This document shows, one piece after another, positions 31,948-42,456 of a DNA stretch of 64,000 bases. Under the pieces are notes generated by a model. That model saw only the letters and a list, made by a program, of their open reading frames with translations. It did not search any database and was not told where the DNA came from. Source of the DNA: RPQJ01 sp963712815 (lineage in GTDB: Bacteria > Pseudomonadota > Gammaproteobacteria > Steroidobacterales > Steroidobacteraceae). Where the stretch lies: positions 186,001 to 250,000 of the forward strand of contig CAVQJL010000012.1 in NCBI GenBank assembly GCA_963712815.1, in the 5' to 3' direction. The position numbers and the translations under genes were made by a program. Positions within the stretch are counted from its first letter, which is position 1. Each line of letters begins with the position of its first letter.

Positions 31948-32377
31948 GCAGCACCCTCGCCCGGGCGATGAAAGCGTCGATCAGGGTGTTGCAACTCTGC
32001 TCGAACGCCTTGCCGAACAGCAGCGAAACGACCGGGTTCCCGAATTCGAAGCGCATCACGAGCTCGATGCGCGTGCCGGCGTCGGCGATGGGCGCGAACG
32101 TCCAGCGGCCGTCGAGCACCCGGAACGGGCCCCGCACCAGTTGCATGTTCATAAAGCCCGGGCGATCGAACTCGTTGCGGGTGGTGAAGCGCTCGCGCAT
32201 GCCGCCGCGCTGCATCTCCATGCTGGCCAGCAGGTCGCGGTCCGACTTCTCGTGCAGTTCGGCGCGCGCGACCCACGGCAGGAACTGCGGGTAGCGCTCG
32301 ACGTCGATCACGAGGTCGAACATCTGCTCCGGACTGAAAGTGACGAGTGCACTGCGGCGGATCTCTCGAACGGCCAT
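31931..32377 (-). CDS. ratA: Ribosome-association toxin-like protein RatA (START/Coq10 family)
   Basis: A 148-residue START-domain protein. The opening MAVREIRRSALVTFSPEQMFDLVIDVERYPQFLPWV is typical of the family. The core contains ELHEKSDRDLLASMEM and the closing SLLFGKAFEQSCNTLIDAFIARARVLHG. E. coli RatA blocks 70S assembly when overproduced, while Coq10 homologues bind ubiquinone; which applies here cannot be told. It is divergent from smpB, as in E. coli. Confidence 0.94.
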   Translation of the reverse strand: MAVREIRRSALVTFSPEQMFDLVIDVERYPQFLPWVARAELHEKSDRDLLASMEMQRGGMRERFTTRNEFDRPGFMNMQLVRGPFRVLDGRWTFAPIADAGTRIELVMRFEFGNPVVSLLFGKAFEQSCNTLIDAFIARARVLHGRGS

Positions 32378-32449
32378 CGGGGCTCCCTGATCGCGGCGCA
32401 AGTGTATTCGGGACGGGTAGAATGCGCGACCGCACCCAATCGAGCCGCC

Positions 32450-32935
32450 ATGGCTGCGCCCAGCAAACCGAAGGATTCCGCGCCTCCCCCGATCGCGCTC
32501 AACAAGCGCGCGCGGTTCGAGTATTTCATCGAGGAAAACCTCGAGGCCGGGATGGCGCTGCAGGGCTGGGAAGTGAAGGCCCTGCGCGCCGGCAAGGCGC
32601 AGATCACGGAGGGCTACGTGCTCGTGAAGAACGGCGAGGCGTGGCTGATCGGCGCCCACATCTCGCCGCTCAAGACCACCTCCACCCACGTCGTCGCCGA
32701 TCCCACGCGCACCCGCAAGCTGCTGCTGCATCGCCGGGAACTCGACCGCCTCGTGGGCGCCGTGGAGCGCAAGGGGCACACCATCGTGCCGCTCAAGCTG
32801 TACTGGAAGCACGGCAAGGTGAAGCTCGAGATCGGCCTTGCGAAGGGCAAGCAGTCGCACGACAAGCGTGCAACCGAGAAGGACCGTGACTGGCAGCGCG
32901 AGAAGTCGCGCGTGATGAAGGCCCACCGGCGCTAG
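32450..32935 (+). CDS. smpB: SsrA-binding protein SmpB
   Basis: Binds tmRNA and brings it to stalled ribosomes. The 161 residues are typical. Recognisable parts are NKRARFEYFIEENLEAGMALQGWEVKALRAGKAQI, the GAHISPL turn, the RKLLLHRRELDRL stretch, and the basic tail KGKQSHDKRATEKDRDWQREKSRVM that folds into the mRNA channel. Its partner RNA gene ssrA lies 95 bases downstream on the same strand. Confidence 0.98.
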   Translation: MAAPSKPKDSAPPPIALNKRARFEYFIEENLEAGMALQGWEVKALRAGKAQITEGYVLVKNGEAWLIGAHISPLKTTSTHVVADPTRTRKLLLHRRELDRLVGAVERKGHTIVPLKLYWKHGKVKLEIGLAKGKQSHDKRATEKDRDWQREKSRVMKAHRR

Positions 32936-32955
32936 GGCATCGGGCTGTTGAGCAC

Positions 32956-32979
32956 GCACCGGGAATACCGGCCCGGTGC
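32956..32979 (+). terminator. Possible smpB terminator
   Basis: An 8-bp stem (GCACCGGG, eight-base loop, CCCGGTGC) lies 20 bases after the smpB stop. About ten bases later comes TTGCTTTT, which also serves as the likely -35 region of ssrA. The distance makes it a weak intrinsic terminator. Confidence 0.45.
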
Positions 32980-32989
32980 GACGGCGCCC

Positions 32990-33017
32990 TTGCTTTTGCG
33001 CTCCCTGCCCCTACACT
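32990..33017 (+). promoter_or_regulatory. Candidate ssrA promoter
   Basis: TTGCTT (32990-32995) and TACACT (33012-33017) are separated by 16 bases and end 12 bases before the mature tmRNA 5' end. The position is right for a stable-RNA promoter whose short leader is removed by RNase P. Confidence 0.55.
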
Positions 33018-33029
33018 GGGTCCCACACC

Positions 33030-33384
33030 GGGGGCGACCGGTTTCGACGTGGGTCGCGAAACTCCAGGTGCATGCCGAGGTGCAAGGTTCCTCGTAAAAC
33101 CGCTTGCAAACACTTAGTTGCCAACGAAGACAACTACGCTCTGGCGGCTTAATCCCGCCTAACCCTCGACTGGCATGTGCTTGTGCATCCAGACCCGGGG
33201 GACGCGCTCACAAGCTCGCGGGTCCAGTGTGCTGAGGGCTGGCTCGCTAAAATGCACCTGAGCTGGTCGAACGTCTTCCCTGCCGCTCGGGTAGCGTTCG
33301 ACGAGATACAAAGAGACGGCTAAGCATGTAGGTCCTGGAATGTAGGGCTTGCGGACGCGGGTTCGATTCCCGCCGCCTCCACCA
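33030..33384 (+). ncRNA. ssrA: Transfer-messenger RNA (tmRNA)
   Basis: A single-piece tmRNA of 355 nt. The 5' end GGGGGCGACCGGTTTCGACG and the 3' end with GGTTCGATTCCCGCC and an encoded CCA form the tRNA-like domain; the acceptor bases GGGGGCG pair with CGCCTCC. The tag frame at 33120-33152 reads GCC AAC GAA GAC AAC TAC GCT CTG GCG GCT TAA. This gives ANEDNYALAA, with the E. coli ANDENYALAA order of Asp and Glu exchanged. With SmpB it rescues stalled ribosomes and marks nascent proteins for proteolysis. Confidence 0.97.
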
Positions 33385-33394
33385 TAAAAGGAAT

Positions 33395-33431
33395 ATCCCG
33401 CTGATTTTGCGGGATTTTTCCTCTTTTTTTT
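33395..33431 (+). terminator. Intrinsic terminator of ssrA
   Basis: A 7-bp stem ATCCCGC/GCGGGAT with a seven-base loop is followed by TTTTCCTCTTTTTTTT. It is one of the few long T runs in this GC-rich window and lies 10 bases after the tmRNA CCA end. Confidence 0.9.
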
Positions 33432-33532
33432 GGAGGCTGCGGTGTCCGTGGACAGCCTCCGCCCCGGTGAGCTGGAACCCCGCAGGCACCACACTTCGGG
33501 TGGCGCAGCACGCGACGCCGTGCGGGACGTCG

Positions 33533-35761
33533 TCACGGGCCCGTTGTCGCGGCCTCGACCTCCACCGGCGTGCCGTTCAGCACGGCAGTACCAGTCAACG
33601 CGTCGATGCGTTGATCGTCGATGAGGTCGTTGATGCTGACGCCGGCGTGGCGACTCGCGACGCCGAGCCGGATGCCGGCCCGATCGTGACCCCAGCCGTG
33701 CGGAAGCGAGACGACGCCCGGCATCATGTGATCCGTGACCTCGACCGGCACCACGACTTCACCGACGCGCGAACGAAGCCGCACGGTCGCGCCGTCCGCG
33801 ATGCCACGGTCCGTCGCGTCATCAGGATGCATCATGAGCGTGCAGCGCGGCTTGCCCTTCACCAGCCGCCGGCTGTTGTGCATCCAGGAATTGTTGCTGC
33901 GCACGTGCCGGCGGCCGATCAGCATGAGCGGCGGCGCGGTCTGCTCGAGCACGCGGGCCGCGCGCTCGAGATCCTGCAAGTGCGGAGGCGGCGCGAGCTG
34001 TACCTGGCCGTCCGGCGTCGCGAGCCGCCGCAGCAGGTTCGCCTCCAGCGGCCCCAGGTCGACGCCGTGCGGCGCCGCCTCGAGGCGGCGCAGGCTCAGG
34101 CCCTGCGGCCGCCGATCGGGCGCCGCGAGCTGCCGGCGAATTGCGCCGAACCCGGGCAGCGCCGCAGCCCAGCGCACCCACCCTCGGTAGGGCATCCCGT
34201 AAGCGCCGGTACGCAGCATGAGGTCGAGCTGCCTGCCCGGTCCGAGCTGGCGCACGATCGATGCCCGGGCCCGGGCCGCGAGCCGCGCCCTGCCGCGCGA
34301 TGTGCCGAGGCGCGCGGTCAGCTCGGCGAGGATCTCGTGGTCGTGACGCGTGTCGGCGGGCTTGGCGAACAGCGGCGGGGAATATTTCGCGACGTTGCGC
34401 ACCGCGAAGCCGCTCAAGGCGATGTCGTAGTGGCTGCGCTCGAGCGGACTCGCCGGCGGCAGGATCAGGTGCGCGTGGCGCGTGGTCTCGTTGAGGTACG
34501 GATCCACCGAGACCATGAATTCGAGGCCCTCGAGCGCGCGATCCAGCTGGCGGCCGTTGGGCGTCGAGAGCACCGGGTTGCCGGCAAAGGTCAGCAACGC
34601 GCGTACCTGGCCCGGTCCCGCGGTGAGGATCTCGTCGGCGAGCGTCGCGACCGGCAGTTCGTTGCCGAATTCCGGCAGCCCGCGCACGCGCGAACGGAAC
34701 CGGCCGTAGTGACCCTTGGAGCCGTAGGCGCGCGTCAGGTCCACGGCCGGCTCGGCGAACATCATGCCGCCCGCGTGGTCGAGGTGCCGCGTCACGGCAT
34801 TGAGGCAATAGATCAGCCACAGCACGAGTCCGCCGAATTCCTGCGTGCAGGCGCCGACCCTGCCGTACACGAGCGCGCGCGGCTCGTCGGCGATTTCCCG
34901 GGCAAGCGCGGCGACCCGCGCGGCGGGGATGCCAGTCCGCTCGGCGAGCTGGCCGGAATCGAATTCGAGCACGGCCTGCCGCAACGCCTCGAGGCCCGCG
35001 ACCCGCCCGGCGAGATGCCCGAGGTCGGCGCGCCCGGCGCCGAACACCTCGCGCAGCAGCCCGAGCAGCAGGAAGACGTCGGTACCCGGCCGGATCGACA
35101 GGTGCTCGTCGGCGACATCGGCCGACTCGGTGCGCCGTGGATCGATGACGACGAACCGCCCGCCCCGCGCACGCAGCGCAGCGACGCGCTTCTCGAACCC
35201 CGGCGCGCCCATGATCGAGCCGCCGGAGGCGACCGGGTTGCCACCGATGCACACGAACAACTGCGTCCGATCCACGTCGGGCACCGGGATGAGGAACTGG
35301 TGCCCGAACATCGCGTGCGACGCAACCATGTGCGGCAACTGGTCCACGCTGGTCGCCGAGTAAAGGTTCTCGGTGCGCACGGCCCGGATGAAGTCGCCGA
35401 CCGCAAGCATCGCCCCGAGGTTGTGCACCGTGGGGTTGCCGGCGTAGATCGCCACCGCGTTGCTGCCGTGCCGCTCGCGCACCGCGGCGACGCGTCGCTC
35501 GACCTCGTCGAAGGCCGCGTCCCAGGAGATCTCCTCCCAGCCGTGCGCCGTGCGCCTCACCGGGCTCCGCAGCCGATCGGGATCCTCGTGGATGTCCTTG
35601 AGCGCGACGGCCTTGGGACAGATGTGGCCGCGGCTCAAAACGTCGTCGCGGTCGGGCTTGATCGACAGGATCTCGCTGTCGCGATGCTCGACGACGAGCC
35701 CGCACATCGCCTCGCACAACGGGCAGGTGCGGTGGTGCAGTCGGATCTGTCCCATCGGCAT
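33533..35761 (-). CDS. Molybdopterin-dependent oxidoreductase (DMSO reductase superfamily)
   Basis: A 742-residue protein with an N-terminal 4Fe-4S motif (Cys 13, 16, 20 in TCPLCEAMC, plus a Cys in GHICPKAVAL). MopB domains include YAGNPTVHNLGAML, FVCIGGNPVASGG and VVIDPRRTESADVADEHLSIRPGTD, and a C-terminal dinucleotide-binding domain has LMLIGRRHVRSNNSWMHN. No twin-arginine signal is present, so it should be cytoplasmic. Where formate dehydrogenases have Cys/Sec as metal ligand, the aligned stretch reads SATSVDQLPH; the ligand is therefore probably Ser or Asp, and the substrate cannot be named. An ATG two codons downstream is an equal start. Confidence 0.88.
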   Translation of the reverse strand: MPMGQIRLHHRTCPLCEAMCGLVVEHRDSEILSIKPDRDDVLSRGHICPKAVALKDIHEDPDRLRSPVRRTAHGWEEISWDAAFDEVERRVAAVRERHGSNAVAIYAGNPTVHNLGAMLAVGDFIRAVRTENLYSATSVDQLPHMVASHAMFGHQFLIPVPDVDRTQLFVCIGGNPVASGGSIMGAPGFEKRVAALRARGGRFVVIDPRRTESADVADEHLSIRPGTDVFLLLGLLREVFGAGRADLGHLAGRVAGLEALRQAVLEFDSGQLAERTGIPAARVAALAREIADEPRALVYGRVGACTQEFGGLVLWLIYCLNAVTRHLDHAGGMMFAEPAVDLTRAYGSKGHYGRFRSRVRGLPEFGNELPVATLADEILTAGPGQVRALLTFAGNPVLSTPNGRQLDRALEGLEFMVSVDPYLNETTRHAHLILPPASPLERSHYDIALSGFAVRNVAKYSPPLFAKPADTRHDHEILAELTARLGTSRGRARLAARARASIVRQLGPGRQLDLMLRTGAYGMPYRGWVRWAAALPGFGAIRRQLAAPDRRPQGLSLRRLEAAPHGVDLGPLEANLLRRLATPDGQVQLAPPPHLQDLERAARVLEQTAPPLMLIGRRHVRSNNSWMHNSRRLVKGKPRCTLMMHPDDATDRGIADGATVRLRSRVGEVVVPVEVTDHMMPGVVSLPHGWGHDRAGIRLGVASRHAGVSINDLIDDQRIDALTGTAVLNGTPVEVEAATTGP

Positions 35762-35784
35762 CGCCGTGCCCGGCTCGGGGGCGC

Positions 35785-37203
35785 TCAGGCGGCCCGCCAC
35801 CGTCGGAGGAGTCCGAAGGTCCCGAGCAGCAGGAGCAGCGCGGGCGCGGTGCTGCCGCCGCCGCTGTTCCTGCGCTGCCCGCAGTTGTTGATGCCGTCCA
35901 CGGTCGCGCCGGTGAGGCTGAACTGGTAGAGCACGCCCTGCCCGCAACGGCCGCTACCCGCTGCCAGGCCGACGAAGGTGTTGGCATCGAGCTGCAGCAT
36001 GCGGCCGGTCGGGGACGAGCCGTTCGAACCCTCGAAGCTGCGCAGGCTCGTGAAACCGGTGCCGTCGCGGGCGATCGAGAAGATCGTGCCGAACGTCGTG
36101 ACCTGGCCCGTCGAGTTCGTGCCGCCGGTCGTCGTCGTGCCCACGAGCGAGCCGTTCTGGGCCAGCAGCAATTCACCGGTGGGCCGCGCGCCCGCGGTGC
36201 CGTCGAAGTCGTGCAGGGTCGTGAGCACGCGGCCGACGGGATCGAACGAATAGACGGTGCCGTTGCCCTGCGCGCCGCCGAGGTTGGTGACGCCGTAGAG
36301 TCGCCCGTCGCCCCCGTCGGCCAGTCCCGCGACCGGGGTGGCGCCGTCGACGTTGGTGGGCAGGCCCGAGCTGTTGGCGGTCAGCTCCGGAAACACGAAC
36401 AGCGTCTCGAAGCCGGTGCCGTCGAATCGCACCCGGAACAACGTGCCGTTGCCCTGCGCGCCCCCGGCGGACGCGGTGCCATAGAAGTAATCGTCGGCCC
36501 CGGCGACCAGCGGTCCGATCGGGCTCATGCCGTCGTCGTTCCGCGCCACCGTGACGGTACTGTCCGAGGTAATCGGCCCGAACGCATGCAGGACGGAGAA
36601 CTCCGTGCCGTCGCGCGACATCCGGAACACGACGCCCGTGCCGTTCGCCCCACCCGTGCGCGTGACGCCGTACAGTCGCCCGTCGTTGCCCTCCACGAGC
36701 TCCGACTCCGGGTTCGCGCCGTCCGCGTTCACGGGCGCGCCTACCGAATTGACGGACGCGAAATTCTGGAACCTGTGCAGGAACGTGAGCCCGCTGCCAT
36801 CAGGCGCGATACGGAAGACCGTGCCGGACGTATTGCCTTCGGTCAGCGGACCCGAGCTCGTGACGCCGTAGAGCAACCCGTCGCTGCCGAGCAGCAGCCC
36901 GGCAACCGGATTTGCGGCCTCGGCGATCCTGAACTGGTAGATCGTCCGCATCGACGAGCCGTCGGCCGCAGCGCGGTAGATGAGTCCGGTGGCAAACGCC
37001 GTGACCACCGAGGTCGTACCGTACAGCGCCCCGTCCGGGCCAAGCACCGGCGCGCCGCCCGGCTGTGAGCCACTGAACGCAACAATCGTGGAAATCGCGG
37101 GAGCGGACTGCGCGAAGGCAGCCACAGGACCCGCCGCGATCAGCGCCAGGAGCAGGTGGCGGGCGAGTATCGGCAGTCGCGGTAGACGCAGCGTCAAGGA
37201 CAT
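35785..37203 (-). CDS. Secreted GloVer-type tandem-repeat protein with GlyGly-CTERM-like tail
   Basis: A 472-residue precursor with a signal peptide (basic start, hydrophobic HLLLALIAAG, cleavage near AFAQS). The body consists of about seven repeats of 50-60 residues built on LYG(V/T)T..GG..G.GTVFR...DGT, which matches the choice-of-anchor GloVer repeat and is probably a beta-propeller. The C-terminus has a Gly/Ser run (NSGGGSTAP), a hydrophobic helix (ALLLLLGTFGLL) and a basic end (RRWRAA), the layout of GlyGly-CTERM rhombosortase substrates. The start is the ATG giving the signal peptide. It precedes the molybdopterin gene by 23 bases, possibly co-transcribed. Function unknown. Confidence 0.82.
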   Translation of the reverse strand: MSLTLRLPRLPILARHLLLALIAAGPVAAFAQSAPAISTIVAFSGSQPGGAPVLGPDGALYGTTSVVTAFATGLIYRAAADGSSMRTIYQFRIAEAANPVAGLLLGSDGLLYGVTSSGPLTEGNTSGTVFRIAPDGSGLTFLHRFQNFASVNSVGAPVNADGANPESELVEGNDGRLYGVTRTGGANGTGVVFRMSRDGTEFSVLHAFGPITSDSTVTVARNDDGMSPIGPLVAGADDYFYGTASAGGAQGNGTLFRVRFDGTGFETLFVFPELTANSSGLPTNVDGATPVAGLADGGDGRLYGVTNLGGAQGNGTVYSFDPVGRVLTTLHDFDGTAGARPTGELLLAQNGSLVGTTTTGGTNSTGQVTTFGTIFSIARDGTGFTSLRSFEGSNGSSPTGRMLQLDANTFVGLAAGSGRCGQGVLYQFSLTGATVDGINNCGQRRNSGGGSTAPALLLLLGTFGLLRRWRAA

Positions 37204-37382
37204 CGGTTCGGGATCTCCACGGGCAACCTGAGGCGGCGGCCCGTTTGAAAGCGCGGATTGTGCCGGATTCCGCCGGCAGCCGCACCGCGGCCTCGCGCAG
37301 GGACCGGAGAAGGAGAGCCGCGCGAGCGCCGGGCCCGAGCCGATAGAATGCGCGCGCCCGACCATTCCCGCTGGCCCATCCC

Positions 37383-39290
<1,908 letters not shown>

Positions 39291-40265
39291 TCAGGGCAGG
39301 ACGACGACCTTGCCGCGGGCGCGGCGTCCGCCGAGAGACTCGAAGGCCGCCGCATAGTCGGCGAGCGCGTGAGTCTCGCCGACCACGGGCTTCAGCCGGC
39401 CGGACTCGAACATGGTCCACAGCTCGGTCACGTTCTGGCGCTGCACGTCGCGCTCGCGCTGGGCGAAGCTGCCCCAGAACACCCCGACGATCGAGCAGCC
39501 CTTGAGCAGCGGCAGGTTGAGCGGAATGCGCGGAATGTCGCCGCCGGCAAAACCGATCACGAGGTATCGCCCTTTCCAGGCCATGCTGCGCAGCGCCGGC
39601 TCGGCGAGCGCGCCTCCGACCGGGTCGTAGACGACGTCCACGCCGCGACCCGCCGTGATTTCCTTGATGCGCTCGCGCAGGTCCTGCGTCGTGTAGTTGA
39701 TGACGTGCTCGGCACCGAGGCGGCGTGCGAGTTCGAGCTTCTCATCCGTGCTGGCCGCCGCGATCACCGTCGCACCCATCTCCTTGCCGAGCTCGACCGC
39801 GGTAGTACCGACGCCGCCGGCGGCCCCGAGTACAAGCAGGCTCTCGCCGGGCTGCAGGGAGGCGCGCTGCCTGAGCGCGTGCAGCGTCGTGAAATAGGTG
39901 ATGCAGATGCCAGCGGCCGCCTCGAAGCCGAGCGCGCGCGGCGCCGGCAGCAACAACGAGGACTTCACGGCGATGCGCTCGGCGAGGGTACGTCCGCAGG
40001 CGGCCACGACACGGTCGCCGGGGGCGAACTGGCTCACGCCCTCGCCGACCTCGACCACCTCGCCTGCCATTTCGGTGCCAACGACGAACGGCAGCGCCGG
40101 CTTTTCCTGGTAAAGGCCCTGGATCATGAGCACGTCTGGAAAGTTGAGCGCCGCGGCCTTCACCGCGACGACCACCTCGCCCGGCCCGGCCTGCGGCTCC
40201 GGCCAGTCCGTCACGTGCTCGAGGCCCGCAAGTCCCGTCAATTCCCGACAGATCACCGCACGCAT
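39291..40265 (-). CDS. Quinone oxidoreductase-like protein (zinc-free MDR family)
   Basis: A 324-residue medium-chain dehydrogenase/reductase. It has the GroES-like N-domain (PGEVVVAVKAAALNFPDVLMIQGLYQ, VGTEMAGEVVEVG) and the NADPH-binding LVLGAAGGVGTTAVELGKEMGA. The zinc-ligand Cys residues of alcohol dehydrogenases are missing, so it belongs to the NADPH:quinone reductase/enoyl reductase side of the family. It ends convergently, with no gap, against the ABC-F gene. It lies nine bases after the hydroxyacid dehydrogenase gene, suggesting one transcript. The exact substrate is unknown. Confidence 0.9.
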   Translation of the reverse strand: MRAVICRELTGLAGLEHVTDWPEPQAGPGEVVVAVKAAALNFPDVLMIQGLYQEKPALPFVVGTEMAGEVVEVGEGVSQFAPGDRVVAACGRTLAERIAVKSSLLLPAPRALGFEAAAGICITYFTTLHALRQRASLQPGESLLVLGAAGGVGTTAVELGKEMGATVIAAASTDEKLELARRLGAEHVINYTTQDLRERIKEITAGRGVDVVYDPVGGALAEPALRSMAWKGRYLVIGFAGGDIPRIPLNLPLLKGCSIVGVFWGSFAQRERDVQRQNVTELWTMFESGRLKPVVGETHALADYAAAFESLGGRRARGKVVVLP

Positions 40266-40274
40266 GGTCTCTCC

Positions 40275-41444
40275 TCAGCTTCGAATCAGGTGCGGGCCGA
40301 GCTCGGCCAGGTTGCGGCATCCGAGCAGCGTCATCCCGCGCTCCATTTCCGCGCGCAGCAGACCGAGCGCGTGCGCAACGCCGGCCTCGCCCCCGGCCGC
40401 AAGGCCGTAGAGCGCCGACCGCCCGATCATCACGCCGTGGGCGCCGAGCGCCACGGCCTTGAGCACGTCGGAACCGCGGCGGAAGCCGCCATCGACCAGC
40501 ACGCACGATCGTTGCCCGACCTCGGCGCACACCGCCGGCAGCAACTCGACGCCCGAGACACACGAGTCGAGCTGGCGCCCGCCATGGTTGGTGAGCACGA
40601 TGCCGTCGGCCCCGACGTCCACGGAGCGTTTCGCATCGTCGACGCAGAGGATGCCCTTCAGCACCAGCTTGCCCGGCCAGCGGCGGCGGACGTGCTCCAT
40701 GTCCTGCCAGCTGAGCCGCGGGTTGAGCTGCGTGCCCATGAAGCGCACGCCGGCCAGCGCCGAATCCACGCCGGGCGGCAGGAAGTCCCGGAGGTTCTCG
40801 AACTGGGGCGCGCCCCTCGGGATCATCACTCGCCGCAGCCACCCCGGGTGCCGGAGCACGTCCAGCAGGTTCGCGGCACCGAGTTTCATTGGCGCCCGGT
40901 AGTTGCGCTGGTCCCATTCGCGGGCACCGAGTACGGGCACGTCGGTCGTGACGACCAGCGTACGGCACCCGGCCGTCGCGGCCAGGTCGACCAGCCGGTC
41001 GATGAAATCCTGATCCTTGAACGGGTAGAGCTGGAACCAGGTGCGGTCCGGGACCTCGGCGGTGAGCTTCGCCAGCGGGTAGTTCGATACGGTGCTCAGC
41101 GTAAAGGGAATGCCGGCGTCGGCAGCGGCCCTGGCGAGCGCGCGATCACCCTGCGGCCAGAGCATGCCGTTGAACCCGGTGGGCGCGATGACTAGCGGCA
41201 GGTGGCAGTGCTCGCCGAGCAGGTCCGTCGCGAGGTCGGGCGTCCCCACGCCCGCAAGCGTCCGCGGCATCCACGCGATGCGCTCGAAGACGTCGCGGTT
41301 GCGCCTGAGCGCGAGCTCGTCCTCCGCTCCGCCCTCCAGGTACTCAAAGCTGAAATTCGGCAACCGTCGGCGCGCCACGTGCCGCAGGTCCTCGACCGTG
41401 ATCGCACGGCGGAAATCGCTGCCGCCATAGTGGCGGCGCTTCAC
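40275..41444 (-). CDS. FMN-dependent alpha-hydroxy acid dehydrogenase
   Basis: A 389-residue member of the L-lactate/mandelate dehydrogenase and glycolate oxidase family. FMN and active-site motifs are APTGFNGMLWPQGD, FQLYPFKD, TLVVTTDVPVLGAREWDQRN, LKGILCVDDAKRSVDVGADGIVLTNHGGRQLD (with the catalytic His) and VDGGFRRGSDVLKAVALGAHGVMIGRS. The start is a GTG overlapping the upstream gene's stop by four bases (GTGA). No N-terminal membrane helix is seen, but the loop before APMKLG could be a membrane-association segment as in the mandelate enzyme. The substrate cannot be inferred. Confidence 0.92.
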   Translation of the reverse strand: MKRRHYGGSDFRRAITVEDLRHVARRRLPNFSFEYLEGGAEDELALRRNRDVFERIAWMPRTLAGVGTPDLATDLLGEHCHLPLVIAPTGFNGMLWPQGDRALARAAADAGIPFTLSTVSNYPLAKLTAEVPDRTWFQLYPFKDQDFIDRLVDLAATAGCRTLVVTTDVPVLGAREWDQRNYRAPMKLGAANLLDVLRHPGWLRRVMIPRGAPQFENLRDFLPPGVDSALAGVRFMGTQLNPRLSWQDMEHVRRRWPGKLVLKGILCVDDAKRSVDVGADGIVLTNHGGRQLDSCVSGVELLPAVCAEVGQRSCVLVDGGFRRGSDVLKAVALGAHGVMIGRSALYGLAAGGEAGVAHALGLLRAEMERGMTLLGCRNLAELGPHLIRS

Positions 41445-42391
41445 GGCCGGATCCCCGGGCCCTGCACGAGTTCCGTGATGCGGATGGCGGTCTCGAGCGC
41501 GCGAAGGCCGTCTTCCCCGGACACGACGGGCGGGCGGCCCTCGCGGATCGCACGCAGGAAGGCTTCGATTTCGAGCCTGAGGGCGTCGCCCTGCTCGTAG
41601 CTTCGTTCCTCGATGACCACCTGCCCCGGCGCGGCGGCTGCGGCAGCGGGCGGCTTGCGCACGATCGTGAGAACCTTCTGCTGCAGGTCGATCGAAACGT
41701 AGGCGTCGTCCTGGAACATGCGCAGCTTGCGCTCGGTCTTCATGCTGACGCGGCTCGCCGTGGTGTTGGCGACGCAGCCGTTCGCGTAGCGGATGCGCGC
41801 GTTGGCGATGTCGAGACCGGCCGAGAACACCGAGGCGCCAACGGCGTCGATGGACTCGATCGGCGCACCGACCAGGCTCTGGATGAGGTCGATGTCGTGG
41901 ATCATCAGGTCGAGGACAACGTTCACGTCCGTGCCCCGCTCCTTGAACGGCGCGAGGCGGTGCGACTCTATGAACCGCGGCCGGCCGAGCGTGCCCTCGA
42001 GCGCGAGGATGGCCGCATTGAAGCGCTCGAGGTGACCGACCTGCAGGACTCGCCCGTGGCGTGCCGCCGTCCCGATCAAGTCCCGTGCCTGCTCGGGCGT
42101 CTCGGTCACGGGCTTCTCCACCAGCACGTGCAGGCCTTGCTCGAGGCAGTCCCGGGCGATCGGAAAATGGAGGGGCGTCGGCGTGGCGATGCTCACGGCA
42201 TCCACCTGTCCGAAGAGGTCGCGGTAATCGCCCACCGCCCGGCAGCCGAGCTCTGCCGCCACACGGTCGCGGGCCTCGGCGTGGGCGTCCACGACCGCAA
42301 CCAGCCTCGACTCCGGGAGCACGGCATATTTCTGGGCGTGGAACCGCCCGAGGTAGCCGACGCCGATCACCGCGGTGCGCACAGGGTCCAT
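41441..42391 (-). CDS. Gfo/Idh/MocA family dehydrogenase
   Basis: A 316-residue NAD(P)-dependent dehydrogenase acting on sugars or sugar nucleotides. The Rossmann loop is AVIGVGYLGRFHAQKYA; the family marker is HVLVEKPVTETPEQARDL; and GRVLQVGHLERFN precedes the catalytic-helix region DLMIHDIDLIQSLVG. The VGHLERFN and DVNVVLDLMIHDIDL pattern resembles UDP-GlcNAc 3-dehydrogenases (GnnA) that feed amide-linked lipid A synthesis, but no gnnB or lpx gene is adjacent, so that is only an alternative. The ATG at MDPVRTAV is chosen. It is coupled to the hydroxyacid dehydrogenase. Confidence 0.9.
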   Translation of the reverse strand: MDPVRTAVIGVGYLGRFHAQKYAVLPESRLVAVVDAHAEARDRVAAELGCRAVGDYRDLFGQVDAVSIATPTPLHFPIARDCLEQGLHVLVEKPVTETPEQARDLIGTAARHGRVLQVGHLERFNAAILALEGTLGRPRFIESHRLAPFKERGTDVNVVLDLMIHDIDLIQSLVGAPIESIDAVGASVFSAGLDIANARIRYANGCVANTTASRVSMKTERKLRMFQDDAYVSIDLQQKVLTIVRKPPAAAAAAPGQVVIEERSYEQGDALRLEIEAFLRAIREGRPPVVSGEDGLRALETAIRITELVQGPGIRP

Positions 42392-42456
42392 GCGAAGGGA
42401 TGATACCCAAGCCGAGCCCTTGCGGTCCGGGCGGGTTGCCCTCAGCATCGCGCGCC

